NCBI GenBank assembly: GCA_028279265.1
Contig: JANQOC010000155.1
Span: 1-12,980, forward strand
Direction of reading: 5' to 3'
Length of the DNA: 12,980 nt
From: Hyphomicrobiales bacterium
GTDB taxonomy: Bacteria; Pseudomonadota; Alphaproteobacteria; Rhizobiales; CAYWUX01
Shown here in pieces: positions 1 to 6,945 of this stretch (the stretch's first letter is position 1; the number at the start of each line of letters is the position of its first letter). The translations under genes were made by a program, and so were the position numbers. The notes under the pieces are model-generated. The model was given only the letters and a program-made list of their open reading frames with translations, had not been told where the DNA came from and did no database searches.

Positions 1-1
1 G

Positions 2-568
2 ACCGAAACGCTCTGCAATACTGTAATGAACGACATAATAGAGCCAACGATTACCGCGCTCAGGGAACAGGTGATACCATTTCAGGGGATCCTTTATGCC
101 GGTCTGATGATCACCGAAGACGGCCCGAAACTCATCGAGTACAATGTGCGGTTCGGGGATCCGGAATGTCAGGTCTTGATGATGCGCCTTAAATCCGATC
201 TCCTTACGGCCCTGCTGGCGGCTGCGGAAGGCCGTCTTCACGAGATCGAACTCCAGTGGCATGATGATCCCGCCCTGACCGTGGTCCTGGCCTCCCAAGG
301 CTATCCGGGCGCCTATGAAAAAGGTTCTGTGATAGAGGGGCTTGCGGAAGCGGCAGAAGTACCCGGTGTCGAAATATTTCACGCCGGAACGGAGCGCCGG
401 GACAGCCAAACCATTGCAACAGGCGGGCGGGTGCTGAATGTCACGGCACGTGCCGAAACGGTCCGTTTGGCCCGCGACAATGCCTATGAGGCGGTGGCCA
501 GGATCAAATGGCCCGAAGGACGTTTTCGAAATGATATTGGCTGGCGGGCGCTGGAAAGAGAAAACTGA
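2..568 (+). CDS. purD: Phosphoribosylamine-glycine ligase (GARS), C-terminal part; 5' end outside window
   Basis: GARS joins glycine to 5-phosphoribosylamine using ATP, the second step of de novo purine synthesis, in the cytosol. The frame is open to the left edge, and its codons before the first ATG (position 26) read TETLCNTV, in keeping with the family, so this is the last 188 codons of a gene of about 420-430 codons and not a short gene starting at 26. Visible are the end of the ATP-grasp domain, with the signature [12 protein letters not shown] holding the metal-binding Glu and Asn, and then the C-terminal domain with [11 protein letters not shown] and GGRVLNVTA. The TGA at 566-568 is followed 14 bases later by the patatin-like gene on the same strand, so the two may be co-transcribed. 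Identification is secure from the signature alone. Confidence 0.97.
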   Translation, partial: TETLCNTVMNDIIEPTITALREQVIPFQGILYAGLMITEDGPKLIEYNVRFGDPECQVLMMRLKSDLLTALLAAAEGRLHEIELQWHDDPALTVVLASQGYPGAYEKGSVIEGLAEAAEVPGVEIFHAGTERRDSQTIATGGRVLNVTARAETVRLARDNAYEAVARIKWPEGRFRNDIGWRALEREN

Positions 569-582
569 CCGAAAAAAAACCG

Positions 583-1485
583 ATGGCAAAAACCGAGCTG
601 AAAACACCGTCCCGAAAAACAAAGCTAACCGCCTCCGACCCGTCAATTTGCCTGGTCCTTGGCGGCGGTGGTGCACGGGGTATTTCCCATATCCTCATTC
701 TCGAGGTCCTGGACGAGTTGGGCGTTGTTCCCAGGCAAATCCTGGGAACATCGATTGGCGCTATATTCGGTGCGGCTTACGCCTCGGGACTTAGCGCCCG
801 GGATATTCGCCAGTTTGCCATGGAGGCCCTGAGTAAGCGCACGGAAATTCTGAAAAAGCTTTTTTTGCAAAAACCGGACACGCTGCGGGAGCTCTGGAAC
901 CTGACACCGCTCAGATCATCGCTGATGAATCCGGAGCGGCTCCTGGAGATGGTTCTTCCGGAACAGATTGCCAAGGACTTTACCGAACTGAAGATTCCAG
1001 CGAAGTTCGTGGCGACAGATTTTTACGCCCAGAAAGCCGTCGCCCTGGATTTCGGCAGCGTTCACAAGGCGGTTGCCGCGTCCATGGCTCTACCGGCAAT
1101 ATTTACGCCGGTCGAGTATGAAGGCACGCCATTTATCGACGGCGGCATGACCAATCCCCTGCCGTTTGATCTTTCGTTCCCTGCGATGCAGGTCACCATC
1201 GCCGTCGATGTAACCGGCGGTCCGGTTCGCGACGAGAAAGGAAAGAAGCCCGCTCCCATGGATGTACTCTTTGCGGCATCTCAAATTCAGCAGAACTCGA
1301 TCGTCAACGAGAAACTTAAAACCCGGCAGCCTGAAATTCTCATACGTCCGCCCGTGGATCACATTCAGGTTCTGGCCTTTTACAAAATCAAGGAAATCCT
1401 TGCCGAAGCGGCTCCGGTAAAAGACGAGCTCAAGCGAAAACTTGAGAAACACATCAAAGCCGGCGCGCAGCAAAAAAAGACCTGA
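583..1485 (+). CDS. Patatin-like phospholipase family protein (RssA/NTE type)
   Basis: Predicted serine hydrolase of the patatin fold, 300 residues, probably acting on phospholipids or other acyl esters. The whole catalytic kit is visible: oxyanion-hole glycines GGGGARG at 27-33, nucleophile elbow GTSIG at 55-59 with Ser57, and the second member of the Ser-Asp dyad in DGG at 186-188 (Asp186). A polar N-terminal leader of about 20 residues and a Lys-rich C-terminal tail flank the domain. There is no signal peptide or clear transmembrane segment, so it is likely cytosolic or peripheral. The start at 583 lies 14 bases after purD; the A-rich linker holds no strong Shine-Dalgarno sequence, so translation may depend on purD read-through. 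The last 32 bases overlap the end of the opposing tadA gene. Family assignment is firm; the substrate is unknown. Confidence 0.93.
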   Translation: MAKTELKTPSRKTKLTASDPSICLVLGGGGARGISHILILEVLDELGVVPRQILGTSIGAIFGAAYASGLSARDIRQFAMEALSKRTEILKKLFLQKPDTLRELWNLTPLRSSLMNPERLLEMVLPEQIAKDFTELKIPAKFVATDFYAQKAVALDFGSVHKAVAASMALPAIFTPVEYEGTPFIDGGMTNPLPFDLSFPAMQVTIAVDVTGGPVRDEKGKKPAPMDVLFAASQIQQNSIVNEKLKTRQPEILIRPPVDHIQVLAFYKIKEILAEAAPVKDELKRKLEKHIKAGAQQKKT

Positions 1486-1897
1486 GCAAAGTTTTTGATT
1501 CCTCTTCGCCGATTTGCCCGTAAATTTCCGGTGCGTGATGGCAGGTTGGCGACTGGAAAAACCGCGGTCCGTTTTCTACGGCCCCGCCTTTGGGATCTTC
1601 GGCCCCGAAATAGAGGCGCGACAGGCGCGCAAAGGAAATTGCCGCCGCGCACATGGCACAGGGTTCAAGGGTCACAAACAGGTCGCATCCAACCAGCCGC
1701 TCATTATCAAGCTTCTGACAGGCTTCCCGAATCACCAGCATTTCCGCATGCGCTGTCGGATCCTTGAGGCCCAGGGTACGATTGCCGGAAACCGCAAGCA
1801 CCTGCCGATCAGGAGACACGATCAGGGCACCGACGGGAACTTCGCCCTGTTCTGCGGCGGCTCGCGCCGCTTCCAATGCCTGGTCCATATAGTTCAC
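1454..1897 (-). CDS. tadA: tRNA-specific adenosine deaminase (A34 to inosine)
   Basis: TadA deaminates the wobble adenosine of tRNA-Arg(ACG) to inosine, letting one tRNA read CGU, CGC and CGA. The 147-residue protein has the full zinc-dependent cytidine/deoxycytidylate deaminase signature: HAE at 50-52 (His50 zinc ligand, Glu52 proton shuttle) and PCAMC at 79-83 (Cys80 and Cys83 zinc ligands). The length fits bacterial TadA. I chose the GTG at 1897 because GAGGA (1912-1908) lies 10 bases before it, whereas the in-frame ATG at 1888 would be 19 bases away. Its stop lies inside the 3' end of the convergent patatin-like gene. It is divergent from rluB, with about 150 bases between them. A guanine deaminase of the same fold is the only real alternative, but the motif spacing and N-terminal MDQALEAA pattern favour TadA. 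Confidence 0.94.
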   Translation of the reverse strand: MNYMDQALEAARAAAEQGEVPVGALIVSPDRQVLAVSGNRTLGLKDPTAHAEMLVIREACQKLDNERLVGCDLFVTLEPCAMCAAAISFARLSRLYFGAEDPKGGAVENGPRFFQSPTCHHAPEIYGQIGEEESKTLLRSFFAARRL

Positions 1898-1907
1898 GAT
1901 TGCATGT

Positions 1908-1912
1908 TCCTC
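1908..1912 (-). promoter_or_regulatory. Shine-Dalgarno site deciding the GTG start of tadA
   Basis: Read on the minus strand this is GAGGA, 10 bases before the GTG at 1897. An ATG at 1905 is closer but out of frame, with a TGA as its third codon. The in-frame ATG at 1888 is too far from any ribosome site. Confidence 0.6.
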
Positions 1913-2047
1913 GAAATATTAACGGATTGCGGTATCCGGTTGTAGATTCCAATCCGGGTGAGATGGTAATGCATCCCATGTTCAGGTCTGTTATAGAAGC
2001 TAAGACCGGATTTATCCAATTCTTGCAAAGTGTGCCATAAGGCTTCC

Positions 2048-2911
2048 ATGAAACAAGCAAAACCACGTCCGGATTCATCAGGAGCGGCCGCACGCCTGGC
2101 GAAGGTTATCGCCCGCTCCGGTTTGTGCTCCCGGCGCGAAGCCGAACGATGGATCCTTCAGCACCGGGTTGAAGTCAATGGGGAACTTGTCCTGTCGCCT
2201 GCCCTGAATGTAACCGAGGCCGACAAAATCGTTGTCGACGGATCACCGCTGCCCAGGGCCGAACCTGTGCGTCTATGGCGTTACCACAAGGTGAAAGGCA
2301 CAATAGCGACGAATAGCGATCCGGAAGGACGAACGACGCTGTTTGAAACGTTGCCAGCAAACCTGCCGCGGGTGATATCCGTTGGCCGCCTCGACATCAA
2401 TACGGAAGGATTGCTGCTGCTCACCAATGACGGCACCCTTGCCCGTTATCTGGAACTTCCTGAAACGGGATGGATCCGGCGTTACCGGGTCCGGGCCAAA
2501 GGGTCGGTGGATAAGGAACAGCTTGCCGACCTGAAGAAAGGAATAACGATTGACGGCATCGACTATGGCAGTATCGCCGCGACCCTCGACCGAAAACAGG
2601 GACAGAATATCTGGCTGACCATGGGAATCCGGGAAGGACGCAACCGTGAGATCAAGAATATCGCGACCTATCTCGGTCTGCAGGTGAACCGGTTGATCCG
2701 CATATCCTTCGGCCCGTTTCAGCTCGGAGACCTCAAACCGGGAGACGTGGAGGAAGTCCACACGAAGATACTTTCCGAGCAGTTGGGAAAGAAGAAATCC
2801 CGCGAGCTTACCCTCGACATTAGCGCCAACCGGTCTTCGGCCTCGCCTTCTTCAGGGAAGAAATCCCGGCCCCGCCCTCGCCTGGGACCGCGAAAGTCAC
2901 GAACGAAATGA
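2048..2911 (+). CDS. rluB: Ribosomal large-subunit pseudouridine synthase, RsuA/RluB/RluE/RluF family
   Basis: Predicted to convert a uridine of 23S rRNA (U2605 for E. coli RluB) into pseudouridine. The 287-residue protein opens with an S4 RNA-binding domain (about 15-60, with LAKVIARSGLCSRREAE), followed by the catalytic domain with GRLDINTEGLLLLTNDG, in which Asp116 is the catalytic aspartate. Further family signs are the G-x-R-E-G-R-N-R-E-I-K stretch and the RIRIS/G-x-F segment. The tail of about 45 residues is basic and Ser/Pro-rich, as is common in alphaproteobacterial members. The frame is open back to a GTG at 2030, but AAGG at 2039-2042 stands 5 bases before the ATG at 2048, so I take the latter. 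The stop overlaps the rsmD start by four bases (ATGA). The paralogue could be RluB, RluE or RluF by name; RluB is most likely from the S4 domain and the rsmD neighbour. Confidence 0.88.
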   Translation: MKQAKPRPDSSGAAARLAKVIARSGLCSRREAERWILQHRVEVNGELVLSPALNVTEADKIVVDGSPLPRAEPVRLWRYHKVKGTIATNSDPEGRTTLFETLPANLPRVISVGRLDINTEGLLLLTNDGTLARYLELPETGWIRRYRVRAKGSVDKEQLADLKKGITIDGIDYGSIAATLDRKQGQNIWLTMGIREGRNREIKNIATYLGLQVNRLIRISFGPFQLGDLKPGDVEEVHTKILSEQLGKKKSRELTLDISANRSSASPSSGKKSRPRPRLGPRKSRTK

Positions 2912-3471
2912 GAGTGATTGCCGGTAAATATCGGGGCCAGCACCTTCACCAGCCCAAATCCGATGCCATCCGGCCGACCACGGATCGCAACCGTGAGGCC
3001 CTGTTCAACATTTTACAACATGGTGTTGAGGATTTTGAATTCGAAGACATCCGGGTTCTGGACCTCTTCTCCGGAACCGGGGCACTCGGAATAGAAGCCT
3101 TGTCCCGCGGCGCGGGTTTTTGCCTGTTCGTCGATGACAGTGCCGCCGCCCGCGCTCTTGTGCGCCAGAATATCGAAAAACTCAATCTCACGGGCATCAC
3201 AAAAATCTTCCGCCGCAATGCAACGCGGCTTGGTGAGTCCGGACGCTTTGGTCAGTTCGACTTGATATTCTGCGACCCGCCTTATGGCCAAAACCTCGGC
3301 AACCAGGCCATCGCATCCGCATTGGAAGGGGGATGGATCAGCGACAGCGCGGTCCTCGTACTGGAAGAACAAATCGATGCGGCTATCGACGCATTTCCCG
3401 GACTTGAGCTCATTGATCAGCGGGATTTCAGGGACACGCAATATCTGATTTTCAGAAAATCTCGTGACTGA
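2908..3471 (+). CDS. rsmD: 16S rRNA (guanine-966-N2)-methyltransferase
   Basis: RsmD methylates N2 of G966 of 16S rRNA, near the P-site tRNA contact, using S-adenosylmethionine. The 187-residue protein has the family opening MRVIAGKYRG and the R-P-T-x-D-R-x-R-E-A-L-F-N segment that contacts substrate. The SAM-binding motif LDLFSGTGALGIEAL is around 51-65 (Asp52), and the N2-methyltransferase active site DPPY is at 123-126. The length matches the family. Its ATG overlaps the rluB stop (ATGA), so the pair is almost certainly one operon with coupled translation. The convergent MAPEG gene ends only 11 bases past its stop, and I see no hairpin between them. Confidence 0.95.
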   Translation: MRVIAGKYRGQHLHQPKSDAIRPTTDRNREALFNILQHGVEDFEFEDIRVLDLFSGTGALGIEALSRGAGFCLFVDDSAAARALVRQNIEKLNLTGITKIFRRNATRLGESGRFGQFDLIFCDPPYGQNLGNQAIASALEGGWISDSAVLVLEEQIDAAIDAFPGLELIDQRDFRDTQYLIFRKSRD

Positions 3472-3482
3472 TACAAAAGACT

Positions 3483-3875
3483 TCAAATGAATCCGTATAA
3501 ACTTAGTCCGATATTGGTCACGGCTCCGAGAATTAGCGCGGTAAAGGTACTGGCCATTCCAATGACCCTGAAAACGGTTGGCTCCGGCTCCTGGCTCACG
3601 CCATAGCTATGGACGAGGCGCCCGACAAGCAGCAACAAACCCATCAAATGCAGCAGATACAGGGAAGAATTCTGCAATTCAGCAAGTCCCATGAGCAACA
3701 GGGCAAGCGGAACATACTCCGAGAAATTCGCCTGCACCCGGCAACGTCGAAGCAATTGCCGGTCGCCCGCATCGCCGAGGGCAATCCTGGCTGACCGACG
3801 GAGCTGTATGACCCGGACACTCAGAAAGACGAATATCAGGGCCAACAATCCTGCATAAACCGGTGTAATGACCAT
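3483..3875 (-). CDS. MAPEG family membrane protein
   Basis: A 130-residue integral membrane protein of the MAPEG superfamily (membrane-associated proteins in eicosanoid and glutathione metabolism). It has about four hydrophobic helices: near the N-terminus (ITPVYAGLLALIFVFLSVRV), around 55-75, around 75-92 and at the C-terminus. The signature RRCRVQANFSEYVPLALLLMG, with the Arg, Asn, Glu and Tyr typical of the glutathione-binding MAPEG core, is clear. Bacterial members are mostly uncharacterised; glutathione S-transferase or peroxidase activity is inferred from relatives only. I start at the ATG at 3875 because AAAGGA (3887-3882) lies 6 bases before it. The ATG two codons earlier (3881) would have no spacing at all. 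It converges on rsmD and probably forms its own transcription unit. Confidence 0.88.
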   Translation of the reverse strand: MVITPVYAGLLALIFVFLSVRVIQLRRSARIALGDAGDRQLLRRCRVQANFSEYVPLALLLMGLAELQNSSLYLLHLMGLLLLVGRLVHSYGVSQEPEPTVFRVIGMASTFTALILGAVTNIGLSLYGFI

Positions 3876-3881
3876 AGCCAT

Positions 3882-3887
3882 TCCTTT
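3882..3887 (-). promoter_or_regulatory. Shine-Dalgarno site deciding the MAPEG gene start
   Basis: Read on the minus strand this is AAAGGA. It abuts the ATG at 3881 with zero spacing but is ideally placed, 6 bases, from the ATG at 3875, so the shorter protein starting MVITPVYAG is favoured. Confidence 0.6.
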
Positions 3888-4015
3888 GCGATAGCATGTT
3901 TTTAAACTACGGAACCGCAGGCAATTTGGATTTCATCCCGACCTCTGCCAGCCGGAATCGGACCCACGAAGGGATAGACGATGACGAAAACTACAGGGAA
4001 TGAAATTCGCCCGAT

Positions 4016-4294
4016 CTAGTTCAGGGCATTTGGGTTGTAAACGGGCTCGACGTCCATCTCCTCCTCGGAGACCGCCTCGATATCGAACTCAACCTGGAGT
4101 GCATTGTCGCCGCGCCACTTGGCAAGCAGCGCTTCAGCAACACCCGGGTCCCCGGCTGTTTGCAAATGGAGGATTATGAACTGTGGCTGACCGGGTATGG
4201 ATCCCCGGGTCATCTGCACAACCTGAAAGTCGGGACTGATCAAACGGATTTGGTCTTGATACCATTCCAGGGAAACGCCTTGTTCACGGACCAT
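4016..4294 (-). CDS. Hypothetical small acidic protein, 92 residues
   Basis: I do not recognise this protein. It is soluble-looking, with no signal peptide, transmembrane stretch or cysteine pair. The N-terminal half contains an aromatic and hydrophobic pattern (LEWYQDQIRLISPDFQVVQM) and a beta-rich segment with QFIILHLQ. A likely helix (VAEALLAKWRG) follows, then a strongly acidic tail containing EAVSEEEMDVEP. Being real is supported by GGAG six bases before the ATG and a reading frame filling the gap between its neighbours. It lies on the same strand as the MAPEG gene, about 140 bases upstream of it, and is divergent from the Gfo/Idh/MocA gene with 152 bases between. The plus-strand frame over the same bases lacks such a ribosome site, so I treat it as a shadow. 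Function is unknown. Confidence 0.72.
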   Translation of the reverse strand: MVREQGVSLEWYQDQIRLISPDFQVVQMTRGSIPGQPQFIILHLQTAGDPGVAEALLAKWRGDNALQVEFDIEAVSEEEMDVEPVYNPNALN

Positions 4295-4343
4295 TTAAAA
4301 CTCCAACGCAAAGTGCAATTCAATTTCCGACAGCCTATTATGT

Positions 4344-4371
4344 GTGACGATCATTAAGGAATGCTTATAAT
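4344..4371 (+). promoter_or_regulatory. Candidate sigma-70-type promoter of the Gfo/Idh/MocA gene
   Basis: A perfect TATAAT lies at 4366-4371. Sixteen bases upstream stands GTGACG (4344-4349), which keeps the central TGAC of the consensus -35. Transcription would start near 4378, leaving a leader of about 70 bases before the ATG at 4447. It lies in the divergent region between the 92-residue gene and the oxidoreductase gene. The -10 element is convincing; the -35 is partial. Confidence 0.5.
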
Positions 4372-4446
4372 GGGTTTGGTTCGTCGATCGGCAATTGCTA
4401 GTCCTGTCCTGAATGACAAGCCTATCAGACACTTAAAGAGGAAATT

Positions 4447-5580
4447 ATGTCAGAAAAGAAAGAGCTTGGTTTGGCCGTTGTGGGCTGTGGCGTCGTTGGT
4501 CGTATGCGAGCCACTCTGGCCAAGGATTTTCCGGGAATTGGCTGGATCGGACTTTCAGATATCAATGAACGTGTCGGCCGTCAGCTCGCCGATGATTTAC
4601 AGGCGGACTATTTCACGACAAATTTTCATGAACTCATCGAGCGTCCCGAGGTGGATGCCGTTATCATCGCGACATCGACCTGGGATCATGTGGAGCCCAC
4701 ACTTGCCGCCGCAGAGCGTGGCGCCAAACTGTTAATCGAAAAACCCCTGGCGACGGACGCCCGGGAATCGAAAATGGTCCTGGACGCCATTGAAAAAGCC
4801 GGCGTTGATGCGGTGGTCGGCTATACGCAACGCTTTCGCAGGCGCTTCCTGGTGGTCAAGGACCGTATCGTCAGTGGTCAGATCGGTGATTTGACGGCGG
4901 CAGTCACACGGGCGTTCATGAACCGCATGGCCCCGACCGGTGAAGTCCGCCTGACCCAGGATCGGCGATTTCTGACCCCGATGGTGGTTTCAGGTACTCA
5001 CAGTCTTGATATGTGCCTGTGGCTCATGGGGGATGCGGCAAAACCTGTTTCGGTTTTTGCCCGATCCACGGACAAGGTCATGAACGAACTCGGCACAAAA
5101 GACGCGACTTTCGGCGTATTCACCATGGAAGACGGCACGATCTGGAGCATGAACATTTGCTGGGCCCTACCGAAAGAATGGCCCGGCGCCGTTTATGGGC
5201 TGGAAATCGGTATCGTCGGGACCAAGGGTGTTATCGATATCGAAGACACCCACAGGGATGTTATCCTGGCGACAGAAATGCCCCAGGGACCGGCTTACAA
5301 TCCCGATGGACTGGAAATCGATGTGCGACGGCACGTGGATTTTCTAACCAGCTTCCCGCCCGGCGACACATATGGCGGTGAACTCTGGGGTCCGCTCAGG
5401 GAAGAAACCAATTCCTGGTTCCAGCGCATTTACAACAACAAGGACACCCCGCATGCGACGGCTGCGGAAGGGCATCGAAATCTGGTCCTGACCATGGCAA
5501 TGGATCTATCGGCAAAACGCGGACAGGAACTGGAACTCCCCATTGATCCCGATACCCTGATGGACGGACTGATGGAATAG
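4447..5580 (+). CDS. Gfo/Idh/MocA family oxidoreductase
   Basis: Predicted NAD(P)-dependent dehydrogenase, 377 residues, of the family that oxidises or reduces sugars, inositols and related compounds. The N-terminal Rossmann fold has VVGCGVVG at 11-18 (G-x-G-x-x-G) and an acidic residue at the end of the second strand (LSDIN). The family signature EKPLATD starts at 98, with catalytic-type Lys99. The C-terminal domain has SGTHSLD at 182-188 (His185, Asp188), matching the H-x-x-D motif that positions substrate. GAGGA five bases before the ATG supports the start. It appears monocistronic: its own promoter-like TATAAT lies upstream and a 214-base gap follows. The neighbouring reductases suggest a role in small-molecule catabolism, but no transporter or regulator is present to identify the substrate. 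Family is firm, function open. Confidence 0.92.
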   Translation: MSEKKELGLAVVGCGVVGRMRATLAKDFPGIGWIGLSDINERVGRQLADDLQADYFTTNFHELIERPEVDAVIIATSTWDHVEPTLAAAERGAKLLIEKPLATDARESKMVLDAIEKAGVDAVVGYTQRFRRRFLVVKDRIVSGQIGDLTAAVTRAFMNRMAPTGEVRLTQDRRFLTPMVVSGTHSLDMCLWLMGDAAKPVSVFARSTDKVMNELGTKDATFGVFTMEDGTIWSMNICWALPKEWPGAVYGLEIGIVGTKGVIDIEDTHRDVILATEMPQGPAYNPDGLEIDVRRHVDFLTSFPPGDTYGGELWGPLREETNSWFQRIYNNKDTPHATAAEGHRNLVLTMAMDLSAKRGQELELPIDPDTLMDGLME

Positions 5581-5794
5581 AGTTGGTCACCTCAACAATG
5601 TGCTGTTTATCAAGCGCAGCTTTCTGCGGAGCTCCCGCAAATCAGCGATTCCCGGGAAACTTTTAACAGAGGTTGCCCGTGATCAAGCTTGGTAGTGAAA
5701 TTGCTGCGTTGTCCTTCACACCATTGACCACAACTGATAAAACACTGTGGCAACTGGTACAATGGTAACCGCTTAAATCAGGTCAGAACAAATT

Positions 5795-6865
5795 ATGGCA
5801 AATTCGCGCAACATTCTCATCATGGGTGCTTCCTATGGCTCGCTACTCGCAATCAAACTCTCGCTCGCAGGACATAATGTCAAACTGATCTGCCTGCCGG
5901 AGGAGGCGGAGCTCATTAATTCCGAAGGAATTATTGTACGCATGCCGGTCAAGGGACGCGAAGGACTTGTTGAGATCCGCTCCCGCGAAACGGCAGGCGA
6001 GGTTAGTGCCGGCGGCCCCGACGACACCGATCCCGGGGACTTTGACCTGATTGCGCTGGCCATGCAGGAGCCCCAATACAGGTCTCCCGGTGTTCGCGAA
6101 CTGCTGGACCGGGTCGCCAAATCCAAAGTACCCTGCATGTCGATCATGAACATGCCGCCACTTCCTTTTCTTGCCCGGCTGCCCGGGCTCGATTCAGCCA
6201 CGATCAAGCACTGCTACACGGATCCGACGGTCTGGGACAGTTTCGATCCGGCCTCCATCACGCTCTGCAGCCCCGACCCGCAGGCCTTTCGCCCGCCGGA
6301 GGAACCGGTTAATGTCTTGCAGGTTAGCCTACCCACAAATTTCAAGTCCGCCCGCTTCGAAGGAGACGAGGCAACGGCAATGCTGCGCCAGATCCAGTCC
6401 GATATCGAATCCATTCGCTACGACGTGGATGGGGAACAGGTCGAACTACCGGTTAAACTGAAAGTCCATGACTCTGTTTTTGTTCCCCTCGCCAAATGGT
6501 GCATGCTGATAACGGGCAACTACCGGTGCGTTCAGAAAGACGAAGCACGTTCCATCAAGGAAGCGGTTCACTCGGACCTCGCGACTTCCGAAGCTATTTA
6601 CAACTGGGTTGCGGAACTTTGCCGAAAGCTGGGCGCCGACCCAAGCGACCAGGTCCCGTTTGAAAAATACGCCAATGCCGCCAACGGGCTGGCAAAACCC
6701 TCTTCGGCGGCGCGTGCCCTGTTTGCCGGTGCGCCGAACATCGAACGGGTTGACTGCCTCGTCAAAACCCTGGCCGGGCAGCACGGCATGCAACTGGACA
6801 GCGTCGATGAAACCGTTGCCCTTGTTGATGCAAGGCTCGAACAGAACCGGCAAAACGCCAAATAG
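5795..6865 (+). CDS. Ketopantoate reductase (ApbA/PanE)-like oxidoreductase, divergent
   Basis: Predicted NADP-dependent reductase of 356 residues with the two-domain layout of ketopantoate reductase. The N-terminal Rossmann fold holds ILIMGASYGS, LAGHNVKLIC and DLIALAMQEPQ. An all-helical C-terminal domain contains PLAKWCMLITGN (Lys234, Asn242), which aligns with the K-x-x-x-N-x-x-x-N catalytic motif. Two oddities stand out. The dinucleotide loop is G-A-S-Y-G-S, not G-x-G-A-x-G. The first catalytic Asn position carries Leu238, while the second is Asn242. At 356 residues it is also longer than E. coli PanE (303), with an insert around 155-220. It may therefore act on another 2-keto or 2-hydroxy acid, so I do not give it the name panE. 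No strong Shine-Dalgarno precedes the ATG; AGG lies about 12 bases away. Confidence 0.75.
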   Translation: MANSRNILIMGASYGSLLAIKLSLAGHNVKLICLPEEAELINSEGIIVRMPVKGREGLVEIRSRETAGEVSAGGPDDTDPGDFDLIALAMQEPQYRSPGVRELLDRVAKSKVPCMSIMNMPPLPFLARLPGLDSATIKHCYTDPTVWDSFDPASITLCSPDPQAFRPPEEPVNVLQVSLPTNFKSARFEGDEATAMLRQIQSDIESIRYDVDGEQVELPVKLKVHDSVFVPLAKWCMLITGNYRCVQKDEARSIKEAVHSDLATSEAIYNWVAELCRKLGADPSDQVPFEKYANAANGLAKPSSAARALFAGAPNIERVDCLVKTLAGQHGMQLDSVDETVALVDARLEQNRQNAK

Positions 6866-6890
6866 AACGCCAATCGGGGTCGTAGAGTGA

Positions 6891-6945
6891 CGGGCTAAAC
6901 GGCCTGTAGTCAATGCATTGGATTTGCCGCTTCCCGTTTAACCCG
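6891..6945. terminator. Candidate shared hairpin between convergent genes
   Basis: CGGGCTAAACGG (6891-6902) and CCGTTTAACCCG (6934-6945) form a 12-bp inverted repeat with one mismatch, which becomes a G-U pair in the minus-strand RNA. The loop of 31 bases contains the palindrome CAATGCATTG (6911-6920). The right arm covers the stop codon (6938-6940) of the minus-strand dehydrogenase gene, and there is no U-tract on either side. It may separate the convergent transcripts, but the long loop and missing U-tract make classical termination doubtful. Confidence 0.35.

Noticed and set aside
2273..2761. Long antisense frame of 162 codons inside rluB
   Set aside because: Codon-structure shadow of a well-identified gene, with no supporting start signal or family resemblance. 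The same holds for the antisense frames at 1090-1473, 3013-3486 and 6446-6913.
3907..3920. CTACGG...CCGCAG hairpin as a terminator for the 92-residue gene
   Set aside because: Only five pairs including a wobble, a tiny loop and an interrupted T-run.
3981..4019. 12-codon plus-strand frame MTKTTGNEIRPI
   Set aside because: Too short, no good Shine-Dalgarno spacing and no neighbour it could serve.
4160..4357. Plus-strand frame of 65 codons opposite the 92-residue gene
   Set aside because: The minus-strand frame has a proper ribosome site and better protein character; this one overlaps the divergent promoter region.
5612..5639. Overlapping short hairpins (GCAG/CTGC and TGCGG/CCGCA) after the Gfo/Idh/MocA gene, looking like an attenuator or terminator
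   Set aside because: Stems of four and five pairs with no U-tract and no leader gene; not distinguishable from chance.
5652..5661. Palindrome near 5649-5658 (TTCCCGGGAA) followed by ACTTTT
   Set aside because: With no loop it would lose its central pairs, leaving a weak stem, and the T-run is too short for a terminator.
5795..6865. Naming the ketopantoate-reductase-like gene panE
   Set aside because: The cofactor loop and one catalytic position differ from the proven enzyme, and there are no pantothenate genes nearby.
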